A stretch of 64,000 nucleotides of DNA from DSSB01 sp046346845 (GTDB lineage Bacteria > UBA10199 > DSSB01): positions 62,001 to 126,000 of the forward strand of contig JAXMHH010000007.1 of assembly GCA_046346845.1 (NCBI GenBank), read 5' to 3'. The position numbers and the translations under genes are program-made. Within the stretch, counting starts at the first letter, position 1, and each line of letters opens with the position of its first letter. Of this stretch, positions 25,525 through 34,212 are shown one piece after another. The notes beneath the pieces are model-generated. The model saw only the letters and a program-made list of their open reading frames with translations. It did no database searches and was not told the origin of the DNA.

Positions 25525-26394
25525 CTACAGGCCGGCGCGGGCGAGGATCTCCGGGACGAGGTCCTCCCGTCCGACCGTCATGATGTGAATGCCGTGCGAG
25601 ATCGGCTTGAGCTCCCGGATTTGCTGCGCGGCATAGTCGATGCCCACCTGGAGCGGATCGTTGCTGCCGTTGAATTTATGGATGATCTCGTCGGGTATCT
25701 TGATGCCCGGGACGTGGGCATTCAGGAAGGCGGCCTGCTTGGGCCCCTTGACCAGAAGCACGCCGCTCAGGCTCTTGACGCGCTGCTCTTCGCAAAAACG
25801 GTAGAAGGCCTCCACCTGGTCCAGGTCGTAGACCGGCTGGGATTGGAAAAAGGCGGCCCCGTGCTTCAGCTTCTCCTCGATCTTTTGGAAAAAGGCCTTC
25901 GAACCGATGTTCTTGGGATCGGCGGCGCCTCCCATGAAGAAATCCGTTTTTCCGCTCAGCGGATGGTCGTTGTAGCTGAGTCCTTGGTTGAGCTTGGCCA
26001 CCAAGGCCATCAACTTGACGGAGGTCAGGTCGAAGACGGGCTTGGCGTCTTTTTGGTCGCCCTGCGCCACGGCGTCGCCGGTCAAAGGCAGGAGGTTGCG
26101 GATCCCGCAGGCATAGGCCCCCAAGAGGTCGGACTGCAGGGCCAGTCGGTTGCGGTCGCGACAGGCCAATTGGTAGATGGGCTCGATGCCCTCCCGCACC
26201 AGGGCGGCGCTGGCCACCAGGGAAGAGAGTCGCATGATGGCGCGTTGGTTGTCGGTGACATTGATCGCCACCACCCGGTCTTTCACCAGCCGGGCCTTCT
26301 CCAAAAAATCCGCCAAATCCGGACCCTTGGGGGGAGCAATCTCGGAGGTCACCACGAAGCGTCCGGATTGCAGTTCTTGTTTAAGTTTGGACAT
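25525..26394 (-). CDS. metF: 5,10-methylenetetrahydrofolate reductase
   Basis: 289 residues of a TIM-barrel MTHFR. The N-terminal catalytic Glu is in VVTSEIAPPKGPD, and the family runs INVTDNQRAIMR, PIYQLACRDRNRLALQSDL and FFQSQPVYDLDQ are present. It reduces methylene-THF to methyl-THF with FAD. It sits between folD (22 bp upstream) and gcvT (36 bp downstream) on the same strand, in one folate C1 operon. No MetV-type zinc partner is visible in the window. Confidence 0.92.
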   Translation of the reverse strand: MSKLKQELQSGRFVVTSEIAPPKGPDLADFLEKARLVKDRVVAINVTDNQRAIMRLSSLVASAALVREGIEPIYQLACRDRNRLALQSDLLGAYACGIRNLLPLTGDAVAQGDQKDAKPVFDLTSVKLMALVAKLNQGLSYNDHPLSGKTDFFMGGAADPKNIGSKAFFQKIEEKLKHGAAFFQSQPVYDLDQVEAFYRFCEEQRVKSLSGVLLVKGPKQAAFLNAHVPGIKIPDEIIHKFNGSNDPLQVGIDYAAQQIRELKPISHGIHIMTVGREDLVPEILARAGL

Positions 26395-26416
26395 GCAAGC
26401 CTTGAAATAAAAAGGA

Positions 26417-27265
26417 TTAGGAATAGCGGCGGGCGGCCAAGAGCGTGTTCCAGAGCAACATGGTGATGGTCATGGGCCCCACTCCGCCGGGCACTGGGGT
26501 CAAGAAGGAGGCCACCTCCTTCGCAGAGGCGAAATCGACGTCGCCGACGATCTTTTTATCTTCCTTGCGATTGATGCCCACGTCAATGACCACCGCCCCT
26601 GGCTTGAGCCAGGCGCCCTTTACGAATTCTGGGATGCCCACCGCGGCCACCACCAGGTCGGCCTGCCGCACCTGGCCTTCGAGATCCGCGGTCTTGGAAT
26701 GGCAATAGGTGACGGTCGCATTCTTCTCGAGCAGCATCATCCCCATCGGCTTGCCGACGATATTGCTGCGCCCGATCACCACGGCATGCTTGCGGGCCGG
26801 ATCGAAGCCGATGGCCTCCAGGAGTTTCATCACGCCGAAAGGAGTGCAAGACCGGAAACACTCCCGGCCGGTCACCAGATTGCCGATATTCAGGGGATGG
26901 AGCCCGTCGACATCCTTGCGCGGATCGATGTGCACGACGATATCGAGATTTTTCAGGCTCTCCGGCAGGGGCAACTGGACCAAGATGCCGTGGACTTGGG
27001 GATCCTCGTTAAGTCGTTGGACCAGGGCGATCAGGTCTTCCGCCTTGGTGTCGGCGGGCAAAGTATGCTGGAAGCCGGCGATGCCGACCTCCTCGCAGGC
27101 CTTGGTCTTGTTGCGGACATAGACCTGACTAGCCGGATTCTCGCCCACCAAGACGACCGCAAGGCCGGGACACAGGCTTTTTTCTTGTTGCAGGGCGGCG
27201 ACGCCGCGCTTGATCTCGGCGCGGAGCCTCTCGCCGATAGCCTTGCCGTCGATGATCTGACCCAT
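26417..27265 (-). CDS. folD: Bifunctional methylenetetrahydrofolate dehydrogenase/cyclohydrolase
   Basis: 282 residues with all FolD marks: the catalytic Tyr and Lys in YVRNKTKACEEVGI, VHGILVQLPLP, KDVDGLHPLNIG, the NADP loop GRSNIVGKPMGMML and PGGVGPMTI near the end. It interconverts 5,10-methylene-THF and 10-formyl-THF. It is the first gene of the C1 run folD-metF-gcvT-gcvH-gcvPA-gcvPB, 37 bp after a small outer-membrane gene. No glycine riboswitch is evident upstream. Confidence 0.96.
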   Translation of the reverse strand: MGQIIDGKAIGERLRAEIKRGVAALQQEKSLCPGLAVVLVGENPASQVYVRNKTKACEEVGIAGFQHTLPADTKAEDLIALVQRLNEDPQVHGILVQLPLPESLKNLDIVVHIDPRKDVDGLHPLNIGNLVTGRECFRSCTPFGVMKLLEAIGFDPARKHAVVIGRSNIVGKPMGMMLLEKNATVTYCHSKTADLEGQVRQADLVVAAVGIPEFVKGAWLKPGAVVIDVGINRKEDKKIVGDVDFASAKEVASFLTPVPGGVGPMTITMLLWNTLLAARRYS

Positions 27266-27302
27266 GTCCGGGGCTTAATCGGGGCCCAGCCCCTAAGTCA
27301 AC

Positions 27303-27812
27303 CTAAAATGCCCACTTGACGACCACGGGCATCAGCCGGCTGAGGAAAGCGACATTGTTGTCGTTGAAGACGATATCGAAAGAGACGTCGGACCCGATCT
27401 TGAAATGCTTCGTCACGTCGTATTGCCAGCCGAAGACCGGGATGGCGGCATCGCCGAAATCGGCGCCGTCGAAATTGGCGACGAAGCCCATTCCTGCGCC
27501 GACGAAGATATTCACGCGCTCGCCGATGTCGAAGTAATAGCGAAACCGGGCCCCCACATGGAAGGTGTCGGTATCGCCGACGGTCCCTTCAAGGCGCAGT
27601 CCCAGGGAGGTATGTTCGGTGAAGAAGAATTCGGGCTCGAGCCCGACGTCGAAGGAGGCGCCCAGGCCTTCGTTGCCGACGGCGACGCCGAGGGGCAGGT
27701 TGAGGACGAATTGGCGCGCCTGGGTGTCGGCATGGGCCGCAGGAGCTAGGCCGATCAGCAGGGCTGCGGCCAATACGGTTTGCGAAAGCAATCGGGAAAT
27801 TTTCTTTAGCAT
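27303..27812 (-). CDS. Small outer-membrane beta-barrel protein
   Basis: ATG at 27812 with GGAGGA six bases upstream. A signal peptide (LAPAAHA) precedes about 145 residues of alternating strands (FHVGARFRYYFDIGERVNIFVGAGMG and similar), ending in a C-terminal aromatic (VVKWAF), the usual sign of a barrel folded by BAM. It resembles eight-strand OmpW/OmpX-like porin-type proteins but I cannot assign a family. It precedes folD on the same strand; a functional link is unlikely. Confidence 0.75.
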   Translation of the reverse strand: MLKKISRLLSQTVLAAALLIGLAPAAHADTQARQFVLNLPLGVAVGNEGLGASFDVGLEPEFFFTEHTSLGLRLEGTVGDTDTFHVGARFRYYFDIGERVNIFVGAGMGFVANFDGADFGDAAIPVFGWQYDVTKHFKIGSDVSFDIVFNDNNVAFLSRLMPVVVKWAF

Positions 27813-27950
27813 GAATGTTCTCCTCCAGAAGATTTCATATCCACACAAAATTCGCGAACTGGCTATCGGCTGAACCCTCTACTGTCAACGAGATTTTGAT
27901 GGCGAGCCGGGGCGCTCTGTAGGATCATCCAAAAAAATCCGGAGGACGTC

Positions 27951-29441
27951 ATGCCACGCGAAATTTTGGAATATTCCATGTACATCAACGGAGCCTTCGT
28001 CGAGGCGCAATCCGGGGAACGCGGCTCGTCGCTCTGCCCCGCCGACCAGGAGGTGATCGCGACCTTTCCGCGCGGGGCCTCGGCGGACGTCGCTCTCGCC
28101 GTGGCCGCGGCGCGGGACGCCTTCGAAAACACGGACTGGGGGCATGTGCGCAATTCCGTCGAGCGCGGACGACTGCTGCGCGAGGTGGGCAGGCGAATTC
28201 GGGACCGGCTCGACGAGCTGGCCGAGATCGAATCCCTCGACACCGGGAAGACCATCACCGAGACAAACCTCATCGACATCCACCAGGCGGCCGACACTTT
28301 CGAGTACTTCGCCGACCTCGCGACGCAAATTTCCGGGGAGGTGCTGCCCGTCCCCGCCGACGCCCTCGACCTCGCGCTCCGGGAGCCGCTGGGCGTCTGC
28401 GGCGCGATCGCCGCATGGAACTTTCCCATCATGTTCGCGGCATGGAAGATCGCCCCCGCCCTGGCGGCGGGCAATACCATGGTCTTCAAACCCGCGGAGC
28501 TCAGCTCGATGAGCTCGCTGGAATTGGCCAAAATCTGCGACGAGGTCGGCCTTCCGCCGGGGGTCGTCAATATCGTCACCGGATCAGGCTCCAAGGTGGG
28601 ACAGGCCCTCGCGGAGCACGACGACGTTGCCAAGCTCTCCTTCACCGGCTCCACTGAGGTCGGGCGCAAGATCCTCCAGGCCGCGGGAAGCAACCTCAAG
28701 AAGACCACGCTGGAGCTAGGCGGGAAGTCCCCCAACATCGTCTTCCCCGACGCCGAGCTCGAACGCGCGGTCAGCGGCGCGCTGACGGCGATCTTCTACA
28801 ACGCCGGGGAGTGCTGCATCGCCGGTTCGCGGCTGCTGCTGCACGCCGACCTCTACGACGACTTCGTCGAACAGCTGGTCGAGCGGGCCCGCAAGATCAA
28901 GGTGGGCCATCCGCTGGACTGGGAATCGCGCATGGGACCATTGATCACCCCCACGCATCGCGACCAAGTCCTTGCTCACGTCAATTGGGCCAAGCAAAAC
29001 GGCCTGAAGCTACTCTGCGGCGGCGAGGCCCCGAAGGATCCCGAGCTGGCCAGGGGCAATTACCTGCTTCCCACCATCTTCGCCGCCGATTCCAATGGCT
29101 TGAAGCTCGCCCAGGAAGAGATCTTCGGGCCGGTCCTGACCATCCTGAAATTCGAGGAAGAGGACGAAGCGGTCCGCATCGCCAACGACACGGTTTACGG
29201 CCTCGCCGGAGCCGTTTGGACCCGCGACATCAAGCGGGCCTTTCGCGTCGCCAAGCGGATCAAGGCCGGCCAGGTCTGGATCAACCAATATATGTTGATC
29301 ACGCCCTTCGCGCCGCACGGCGGCTTCAAGCAGAGCGGCTACGGCAAGGACCTTTCAAAATACTCCCTGGAGGAATACACGCAGTTGAAAAACATCTACG
29401 TGGACCTTTCCGAGGACGAGTTTTTAGCCTTGTATGACTAG
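27951..29441 (+). CDS. NAD(P)-dependent aldehyde dehydrogenase
   Basis: 496 residues of the ALDH superfamily: PWNFP-type AAWNFPIMFAAWKIAPALA, cofactor loop FTGSTEVGRKI, catalytic Glu in LELGGKSPNIVF and catalytic Cys in YNAGECCIAGSR. It is closest in pattern to betaine-/amino-aldehyde dehydrogenases, which oxidise aldehydes to acids in the cytoplasm; the substrate cannot be read from sequence. ATG has GGAGGA five bases upstream. Its stop overlaps the stop of the convergent RlpA-like gene by 4 bp. Confidence 0.92.
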   Translation: MPREILEYSMYINGAFVEAQSGERGSSLCPADQEVIATFPRGASADVALAVAAARDAFENTDWGHVRNSVERGRLLREVGRRIRDRLDELAEIESLDTGKTITETNLIDIHQAADTFEYFADLATQISGEVLPVPADALDLALREPLGVCGAIAAWNFPIMFAAWKIAPALAAGNTMVFKPAELSSMSSLELAKICDEVGLPPGVVNIVTGSGSKVGQALAEHDDVAKLSFTGSTEVGRKILQAAGSNLKKTTLELGGKSPNIVFPDAELERAVSGALTAIFYNAGECCIAGSRLLLHADLYDDFVEQLVERARKIKVGHPLDWESRMGPLITPTHRDQVLAHVNWAKQNGLKLLCGGEAPKDPELARGNYLLPTIFAADSNGLKLAQEEIFGPVLTILKFEEEDEAVRIANDTVYGLAGAVWTRDIKRAFRVAKRIKAGQVWINQYMLITPFAPHGGFKQSGYGKDLSKYSLEEYTQLKNIYVDLSEDEFLALYD

Positions 29442-29917
29442 GGATTGTCGGCGAGGGCCAATTCGTCGGCGCTGACTTCCCTAACTTCGACCTTGGCTTG
29501 GCCGCTGCGATGGAAGCCCAGTTTCTTGGCCGCCGCATAGGAAAGATCTAGGATGCGCCATCTCTTGAAGGGGCCGCGGTCGTTCACCCGCACCACGGCC
29601 TTCTCGCCGTTTTCGACATTGGTCAGCTCGAGGAGGGTCCCGAAGGGCAAGTCGCGCGAGGCGCAGGTCATCGCATGCATGTTGTAGCGTTCGCCGCTGG
29701 CGGTGCGGCGCCCGTGAAAACCGGGCCCATACCAGGACACCAGGCCCACCTCGCGGGGCCCTCGCGACAGGCCGAGCTCGAGTTCGGCCGGCGGGGGCGG
29801 CTCGGACTGCTCTAAGGTAAAATGCGCCCTCACCTCTTTCTTGAGCTTTGCTTGGGCCGGAGCGGCGAGCAGCAGCAAGCCGAGCAAGGCGCAAGCGGGG
29901 AATCCTCTCGAAAACAT
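29438..29917 (-). CDS. rlpA: RlpA-like septal-ring lytic transglycosylase/DPBB protein
   Basis: 159 residues with a signal peptide (LLLLAAPAQA) and one RlpA double-psi beta-barrel: GLVSWYGPGFHGRRTASGE, LPFGTLLELTN, VVRVNDRGPF and ILDLSYAAAKKLGF. RlpA cleaves peptidoglycan strands lacking stem peptides at the septum. The SPOR domain that targets many RlpA proteins is absent and there is no lipobox Cys, so this is a minimal periplasmic form. Confidence 0.88.
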   Translation of the reverse strand: MFSRGFPACALLGLLLLAAPAQAKLKKEVRAHFTLEQSEPPPPAELELGLSRGPREVGLVSWYGPGFHGRRTASGERYNMHAMTCASRDLPFGTLLELTNVENGEKAVVRVNDRGPFKRWRILDLSYAAAKKLGFHRSGQAKVEVREVSADELALADNP

Positions 29918-30051
29918 GCGCCAGGCCTAACGGCCCCTCCCCGCGAAGTCAACCCGCTCGGGAAAGCCGTCGGGATCATTGACTTTTCCCGGCCCCTTCC
30001 CTAACCTAAAAATTCCGAAGCGGCCCTGACCGCTTCGCGGAAGGAAATGCT

Positions 30052-31197
30052 ATGCCGCGACGCAAATCCGCCCTCCCGAATACCCGCTTGATGATCGCCG
30101 CCTCCGAGAGCGACGCCAACCTGTTCTGGGCGACCAAGTTCCTCGCGCCCGATCCGGTGGTCTTCATCGAGCACCGCAAGAAACGCTACCTCATCCTCAA
30201 CGACCTCGAAGTCGACCGCGGAAAACGGGAGGCCGAGGTCGACAAGGTCCTCAGCTATTCCGAGATCGAAAAAAAGCTACGGTCGAAAAACGGCCACAAG
30301 CCGCAGATGAGCGACATCATCGCCCGGGTCCTGGGCGACTTGGGCGCCCAGGAAGTCACGGTGCCCGCGACCTTTCCCCTGGCCTTTGCGGCGGGCCTGA
30401 AAAAGCGGAAGATCAAGACAATCCCCAAGCCCGATCCTTTTTACGAAGAGCGGGTCCTGAAAACGCGCGCCGAGCGAAAGGCGATCGAGCAGGCCTTGCG
30501 CCACACCGCGCAGGCCATCCAGGCCGCCTACCGCACCTTGCGCGAAGCCAAGATCCGGGGGAACCGCATTGTATATCGCGGGGAAGTGCTGACCAGCGAG
30601 GGACTGCGCCGGGTCATCAACCTCCACCTCATGGCGAACAACTGCCTCGGCAAGCACACCATCGTCGCCTGCGGCAACCAAGCCGTGGATCCCCACTGCG
30701 AGGGTTACGGCCCGCTCCAGCCCCACCAAACGATCGTCATGGACGTATTTCCGAGGTCCATGGACAGCCAATACTTCGCGGACATGACCCGCACCGTGGT
30801 GAAGGGCAAGGCCAACGAGAAGATCCGCAGGCAATGGCATGCGGTCAAGGAGGCCCAGGAGGGCGCCATCCGACGCATCCGCGCCGGGGTCAACGGCCAG
30901 GACGTGCATCAATGGATCTTGGACTATTTCGAAAAGCGCGGTTTTCAGACAGGAAAGGTCAAGGGCCGGATGCAGGGGTTCTTCCACGGCACGGGACACG
31001 GCCTGGGCCTCGATATCCACGAGGCGCCGCGCGTCTCGAAGACCTCGGAGATTTTGAAAGCGGGCACGGTCGTCACGGTGGAACCGGGGCTTTACTACCG
31101 GGGCGTCGGCGGGGTTCGGATCGAGGACGTCGTCTACGTCACCAAGACCGGCTGCGAGGTCCTCTCCCACTGCCCGAAAATTCTCGAGATCCCTTAA
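30052..31197 (+). CDS. M24 family metallopeptidase (Xaa-Pro aminopeptidase-like)
   Basis: 381 residues with an N-terminal creatinase-like domain and a C-terminal pita-bread fold. The metal ligands can be followed: Asp in IVMDVFPRS, Asp in YFADMTRT, His in GTGHGLGLDIHE, Glu in TVEPGLYY and Glu in VRIEDVV. Enzymes of this type remove an N-terminal residue before proline using Mn or Co. A GGAAGGA site precedes the ATG. It stands alone between convergent/divergent neighbours. Confidence 0.88.
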   Translation: MPRRKSALPNTRLMIAASESDANLFWATKFLAPDPVVFIEHRKKRYLILNDLEVDRGKREAEVDKVLSYSEIEKKLRSKNGHKPQMSDIIARVLGDLGAQEVTVPATFPLAFAAGLKKRKIKTIPKPDPFYEERVLKTRAERKAIEQALRHTAQAIQAAYRTLREAKIRGNRIVYRGEVLTSEGLRRVINLHLMANNCLGKHTIVACGNQAVDPHCEGYGPLQPHQTIVMDVFPRSMDSQYFADMTRTVVKGKANEKIRRQWHAVKEAQEGAIRRIRAGVNGQDVHQWILDYFEKRGFQTGKVKGRMQGFFHGTGHGLGLDIHEAPRVSKTSEILKAGTVVTVEPGLYYRGVGGVRIEDVVYVTKTGCEVLSHCPKILEIP

Positions 31198-31226
31198 CCA
31201 GCTGTTGAAAAACTACCGGTGACCGG
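31198..31226. repeat. Degenerate half-copy of a 40-bp palindromic element
   Basis: CAGCTGTTGAAAAACTACCGGT resembles one arm of the palindromes at 42097-42135 and 44479-44527, and like them it abuts the 3' end of a gene (the M24 peptidase). The second arm is not kept. Confidence 0.45.
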
Positions 31227-31377
31227 GCGCTAGACTTTTGCCCTCCGCAAATTCTCTGGATTGGCTGCAAGGTTCGGGAAAAACGAACCATGCCCCGCGG
31301 ACGGGCAGACGGTGAATGGCGAGCCGAATTCCTTGCGTCGGTGCGCCCAAGGACGTTCCTAGCAAGACTAATCGCTC

Positions 31378-32247
31378 TTAGAGATCTTTTAGGATCTCTT
31401 CCTTCTTCTTGTCGTAATCCTTCTCGGTGATCAATCCCTTGTCTTTGAGGGCCTTGAGCTCGGTGAGGCGCGCCTGGGCGTCGCCTTGGTCCTTCGCGGA
31501 GACCGGCGGAGCCGCCGGCGCCGCCGCGGGGCTGGAGGGGCTCGCCGCGGTCCCGTTCGCCTTCGCGGCCTTCTTGCCCTTCTTCGCCGCCTCGGCCTCC
31601 TCGCGGAGCCGTTCGTCCTCGGCGTCGATGGCATCGGCGATCTGTTGCCAGTTGGCGTTGAGGTCGATGATCAGCTCGTCGGTGGAATCCAGCGCGAATT
31701 TCTGGCTCTGCTGGGGCTCGAGGGTGACGCCGACCCCCTGTGCCTCATCGATCAGCCTTCGACCGGTCGTCTTGGCCTGGTAATCGCCTTGCAGCTTGGC
31801 CTCGACCTTGAGGAAATCCAAGTGCAGTTCATTGCCCACGATCCACATCCGCACCATAGTCAGCTTATCGTTACGGATGATGAAATAAGGCCGCTTCTGC
31901 ACCACCGACCAGACGACCGCCTGCTCGGGGGTGGCCTTGGAGAAGGCCTCGATCAGGTAGGGGGTGAATTTGTCGATGTACTCCAGCTCGAAGATGTCGC
32001 GGTTGGGGGATGCCTTGAGCAGGATGAGCTTTTTCCCGTATTTCAGGCTGCGCAGGATCCCGCGCATCTGGGCATCGGTGAAGGTGTAGGGCTGGTTCAA
32101 CCGCACCTCGGGGCCCTTGGGCTTGAACTTCTCGAGTTTCACGAAATTGCCGGGGTTGTTGGGCTGCTCGTAGATGGTGTTTCCCGCCCGGGCCAGAGCA
32201 GGGACGAGGATGGCAAGGAGGCAAAGGGACCGGAAAAATTTCTTCAT
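31378..32247 (-). CDS. Secreted/periplasmic protein with C-terminal SHOCT-like motif
   Basis: 289 residues: a signal peptide (cleavage near ARAG), an unrecognised alpha/beta domain to about residue 195, a charged coiled helix, an Ala/Pro linker (about 228-255) and a C-terminal ~30-residue SHOCT-like helix pair (LTELKALKDKGLITEKDYD) of the kind found as an oligomerisation tail in many bacterial proteins. ATG has GGAG six bases upstream. The function of the main domain is unknown. Confidence 0.7.
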   Translation of the reverse strand: MKKFFRSLCLLAILVPALARAGNTIYEQPNNPGNFVKLEKFKPKGPEVRLNQPYTFTDAQMRGILRSLKYGKKLILLKASPNRDIFELEYIDKFTPYLIEAFSKATPEQAVVWSVVQKRPYFIIRNDKLTMVRMWIVGNELHLDFLKVEAKLQGDYQAKTTGRRLIDEAQGVGVTLEPQQSQKFALDSTDELIIDLNANWQQIADAIDAEDERLREEAEAAKKGKKAAKANGTAASPSSPAAAPAAPPVSAKDQGDAQARLTELKALKDKGLITEKDYDKKKEEILKDL

Positions 32248-32388
32248 GGAGACTCCGACGCCGCAGGGGCGCTTTCAGGTTTCGCGAAGGGATATATAAA
32301 AAGGTTGGGGAGGTCAACCGGAAGGGCCAAGCTCCGAGTTTTTCAAATATTTGTTGCCTAAGCTCGGTGCTTTCCCCAAGATAGCCCC

Positions 32389-32811
32389 ATGCGACGCGCC
32401 TATTGGCTGCTCCTCCCCCTCGCCTTTATTGGCGTGACGGTGGTGGGGCTCTGCCTGCAACCCAATCCCGCCGGCCTGGGCACCCACACGGCCTTGGGAC
32501 TGCCGAAGTGCCTGTTTCTGGAATGGACCGGGCTTCCCTGCCCGGGCTGCGGCCTGACGACCAGCTTCGTTCACCTCCTGCACGGCCATTGGCGGGCGGC
32601 CTTCGCGGCGAATCCCTTGGGACCGCCGTTGTTCCTCGCCTTCGGCCTGGCGGCCTTCGCCGCCCTAGGCGAATTCTTTCGGCACCGCACCCCCCTGGGC
32701 CGTTTCTTGCGCGGCGAAGGCCAGGCGTGGATCTTCGCGGCCCTGGCACTGTATCTCGGCACCTGGTTTTTTCGGCTCTACGGCCTTTGGCAGAAAGGAC
32801 AATTCCTATGA
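32389..32811 (+). CDS. DUF2752 membrane protein
   Basis: 140 residues with three hydrophobic helices and the DUF2752 hallmark CPGCGLTTSF after the first helix. The Cys pair faces the membrane edge; function is unknown for the family. Its stop overlaps the start of the following DUF4190-type gene (ATGA), so the two are translationally coupled. Confidence 0.85.
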   Translation: MRRAYWLLLPLAFIGVTVVGLCLQPNPAGLGTHTALGLPKCLFLEWTGLPCPGCGLTTSFVHLLHGHWRAAFAANPLGPPLFLAFGLAAFAALGEFFRHRTPLGRFLRGEGQAWIFAALALYLGTWFFRLYGLWQKGQFL

Positions 32812-33152
32812 CACCTCCTCCCTCGACTCCCACTCCGGCCACGCCGGCCCCCGCCGCGCCGAGCGGCGCACCGCAAAACAACACCAAGGCCGTGGTCTCC
32901 CTGGTCTTGGGCATCCTTAGCCTGCTCTGTTGCGGATTTTTCGCGGGCATCCCGGCGATCATCGTCGGCCGTTCTGAAGTGAAGGCCATCGACGAGGGAC
33001 GCGGCGACCCGGGCAACCGCAATCTGGCCCAAATCGGCTGGATCCTGGGCCTGGTGGGGACCATCCTCAGCGCCATCGGCGCTCTGGTCTACATCGCGAT
33101 CATCGCCATGGCCATCATGCAGGGCAAGGCGATGCACCCCAGCACCTTCTAA
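32808..33152 (+). CDS. DUF4190-type small membrane protein
   Basis: The 114-residue product starts at the ATGA overlap with the DUF2752 gene; a longer frame upstream is only the shadow of that gene. A Pro/Ala-rich N-terminus is followed by two helices with the DUF4190 pattern (AVVSLVLGILSLLCCG, then a conserved GNRNLAQIGWILGLVG). These proteins often occur beside DUF2752 proteins. Function unknown. Confidence 0.8.
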   Translation: MTPPPSTPTPATPAPAAPSGAPQNNTKAVVSLVLGILSLLCCGFFAGIPAIIVGRSEVKAIDEGRGDPGNRNLAQIGWILGLVGTILSAIGALVYIAIIAMAIMQGKAMHPSTF

Positions 33153-33163
33153 TCACCGCCTCC

Positions 33164-33724
33164 ATGGGACTGAAGATCGTCGCAGGTTCCGCCAAGGGCC
33201 GCAAATTGCGCGGCCCCAAGTCGGAGGGGATCCGGCCCGCGGCCGCGCGGGTGCGAGAATCCCTGTTCCAGATCCTGGGCGACCTGGCGGGCAAACGGGT
33301 CCTCGACCTGTTCGCCGGCACGGGGAGCATGGGCCTGGAGGCCCTCTCCCGAGGCGCCGATTCGGCCGTCTTCGTCGATCCCAACCAGGCCGCCGTCTCC
33401 CTCCTCTTCCATAACCTCGAGGCGACCGGGTTTCGGGACCGCGCCCATGTGATCAAAAAAAGGGCCGGTGCGGCCATCGAATTCCTTCATCACAGGGGCT
33501 ATCGCTACGACCTGATCTTCCTCGACCCGCCCTACGACAAGGGCTTCGTCGACGGCACCCTCAAAAAGCTGAAATCCCATCCCCTCCTGGCCGAAGACGG
33601 GCTTCTGCTCTGCGAGCATTCCCCCCGCGAGGTCCCCGCTTTTTTGAGTGGACTGGAAGTCGTCGATGAACGTAAGTACGGGCAAACCATCGTCACTTTC
33701 CTGAGGAAGGCCCATGCGCAGTAA
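33164..33724 (+). CDS. rsmD: 16S rRNA (guanine966-N2)-methyltransferase
   Basis: 186 residues: N-terminal IVAGSAKGRKLRGP, the substrate/SAM region RPAAARVRESLFQIL, the SAM loop DLFAGTGSMGLEALSRGA and the catalytic LDPPY motif. It methylates G966 in helix 31 of 16S rRNA. It overlaps coaD by 11 bp, the common rsmD-coaD pairing. Confidence 0.94.
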   Translation: MGLKIVAGSAKGRKLRGPKSEGIRPAAARVRESLFQILGDLAGKRVLDLFAGTGSMGLEALSRGADSAVFVDPNQAAVSLLFHNLEATGFRDRAHVIKKRAGAAIEFLHHRGYRYDLIFLDPPYDKGFVDGTLKKLKSHPLLAEDGLLLCEHSPREVPAFLSGLEVVDERKYGQTIVTFLRKAHAQ

Positions 33725-34208
33725 AGTCGCCCTCTATCCCGGCTCTTTCGATCCCCCGACCTTCGGGCATATGAACATCGTCGAACGCGGCCTGGGCATC
33801 TTCCAGAAAATCATCATCGCCGTCGCCCGAAACACCTCCAAAAAGTCCCTGCTGACCCCCGAGGAGCGCGTGGACCTGCTGCGCAAACTGTTCAAGGGCC
33901 GGCGGGACGTCGAGGTGGACTTCTTCGAGGGCCTGCTGGTCGACTACGCCAAGCGCAAAAAGACCAATGTCATCCTCCGCGGCTTGCGAACGGTGGCGGA
34001 TTATGAATACGAATTGCAGATGTCCTTCTCCAACAAGAACCTCAACCCGAGGATCGAGACCATCTTCATGATGACCGAAAGCAAGTTTTCGCATATCAGC
34101 TCGACGATCATCAAAGAAATCGCCTACTTCGGAGGTTCAGTGAAAGGAATGGTTCACCCCTTGGTCGAGCGGACCCTGCAACAGAAATTAAAGGAAAGAA
34201 CCCGATAA
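33714..34208 (+). CDS. coaD: Pantetheine-phosphate adenylyltransferase
   Basis: 164 residues of normal CoaD length with the nucleotidyltransferase signature PGSFDPPTFGHMNIVERG, the Arg/Gly run ILRGLRTVADYEYE and SSTIIKEIAYFGG near the end. It joins ATP and 4'-phosphopantetheine to dephospho-CoA. Coupled to rsmD upstream and 4 bp from the aminotransferase downstream. Confidence 0.96.
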   Translation: MRSKVALYPGSFDPPTFGHMNIVERGLGIFQKIIIAVARNTSKKSLLTPEERVDLLRKLFKGRRDVEVDFFEGLLVDYAKRKKTNVILRGLRTVADYEYELQMSFSNKNLNPRIETIFMMTESKFSHISSTIIKEIAYFGGSVKGMVHPLVERTLQQKLKERTR

Positions 34209-34212
34209 GCTT

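Noticed and set aside
32403..33152. 249-codon reading of the DUF4190-type gene
   Set aside because: Its first half is out of frame with, and inside, the DUF2752 gene. The coupled ATG at 32808 gives the correct protein.
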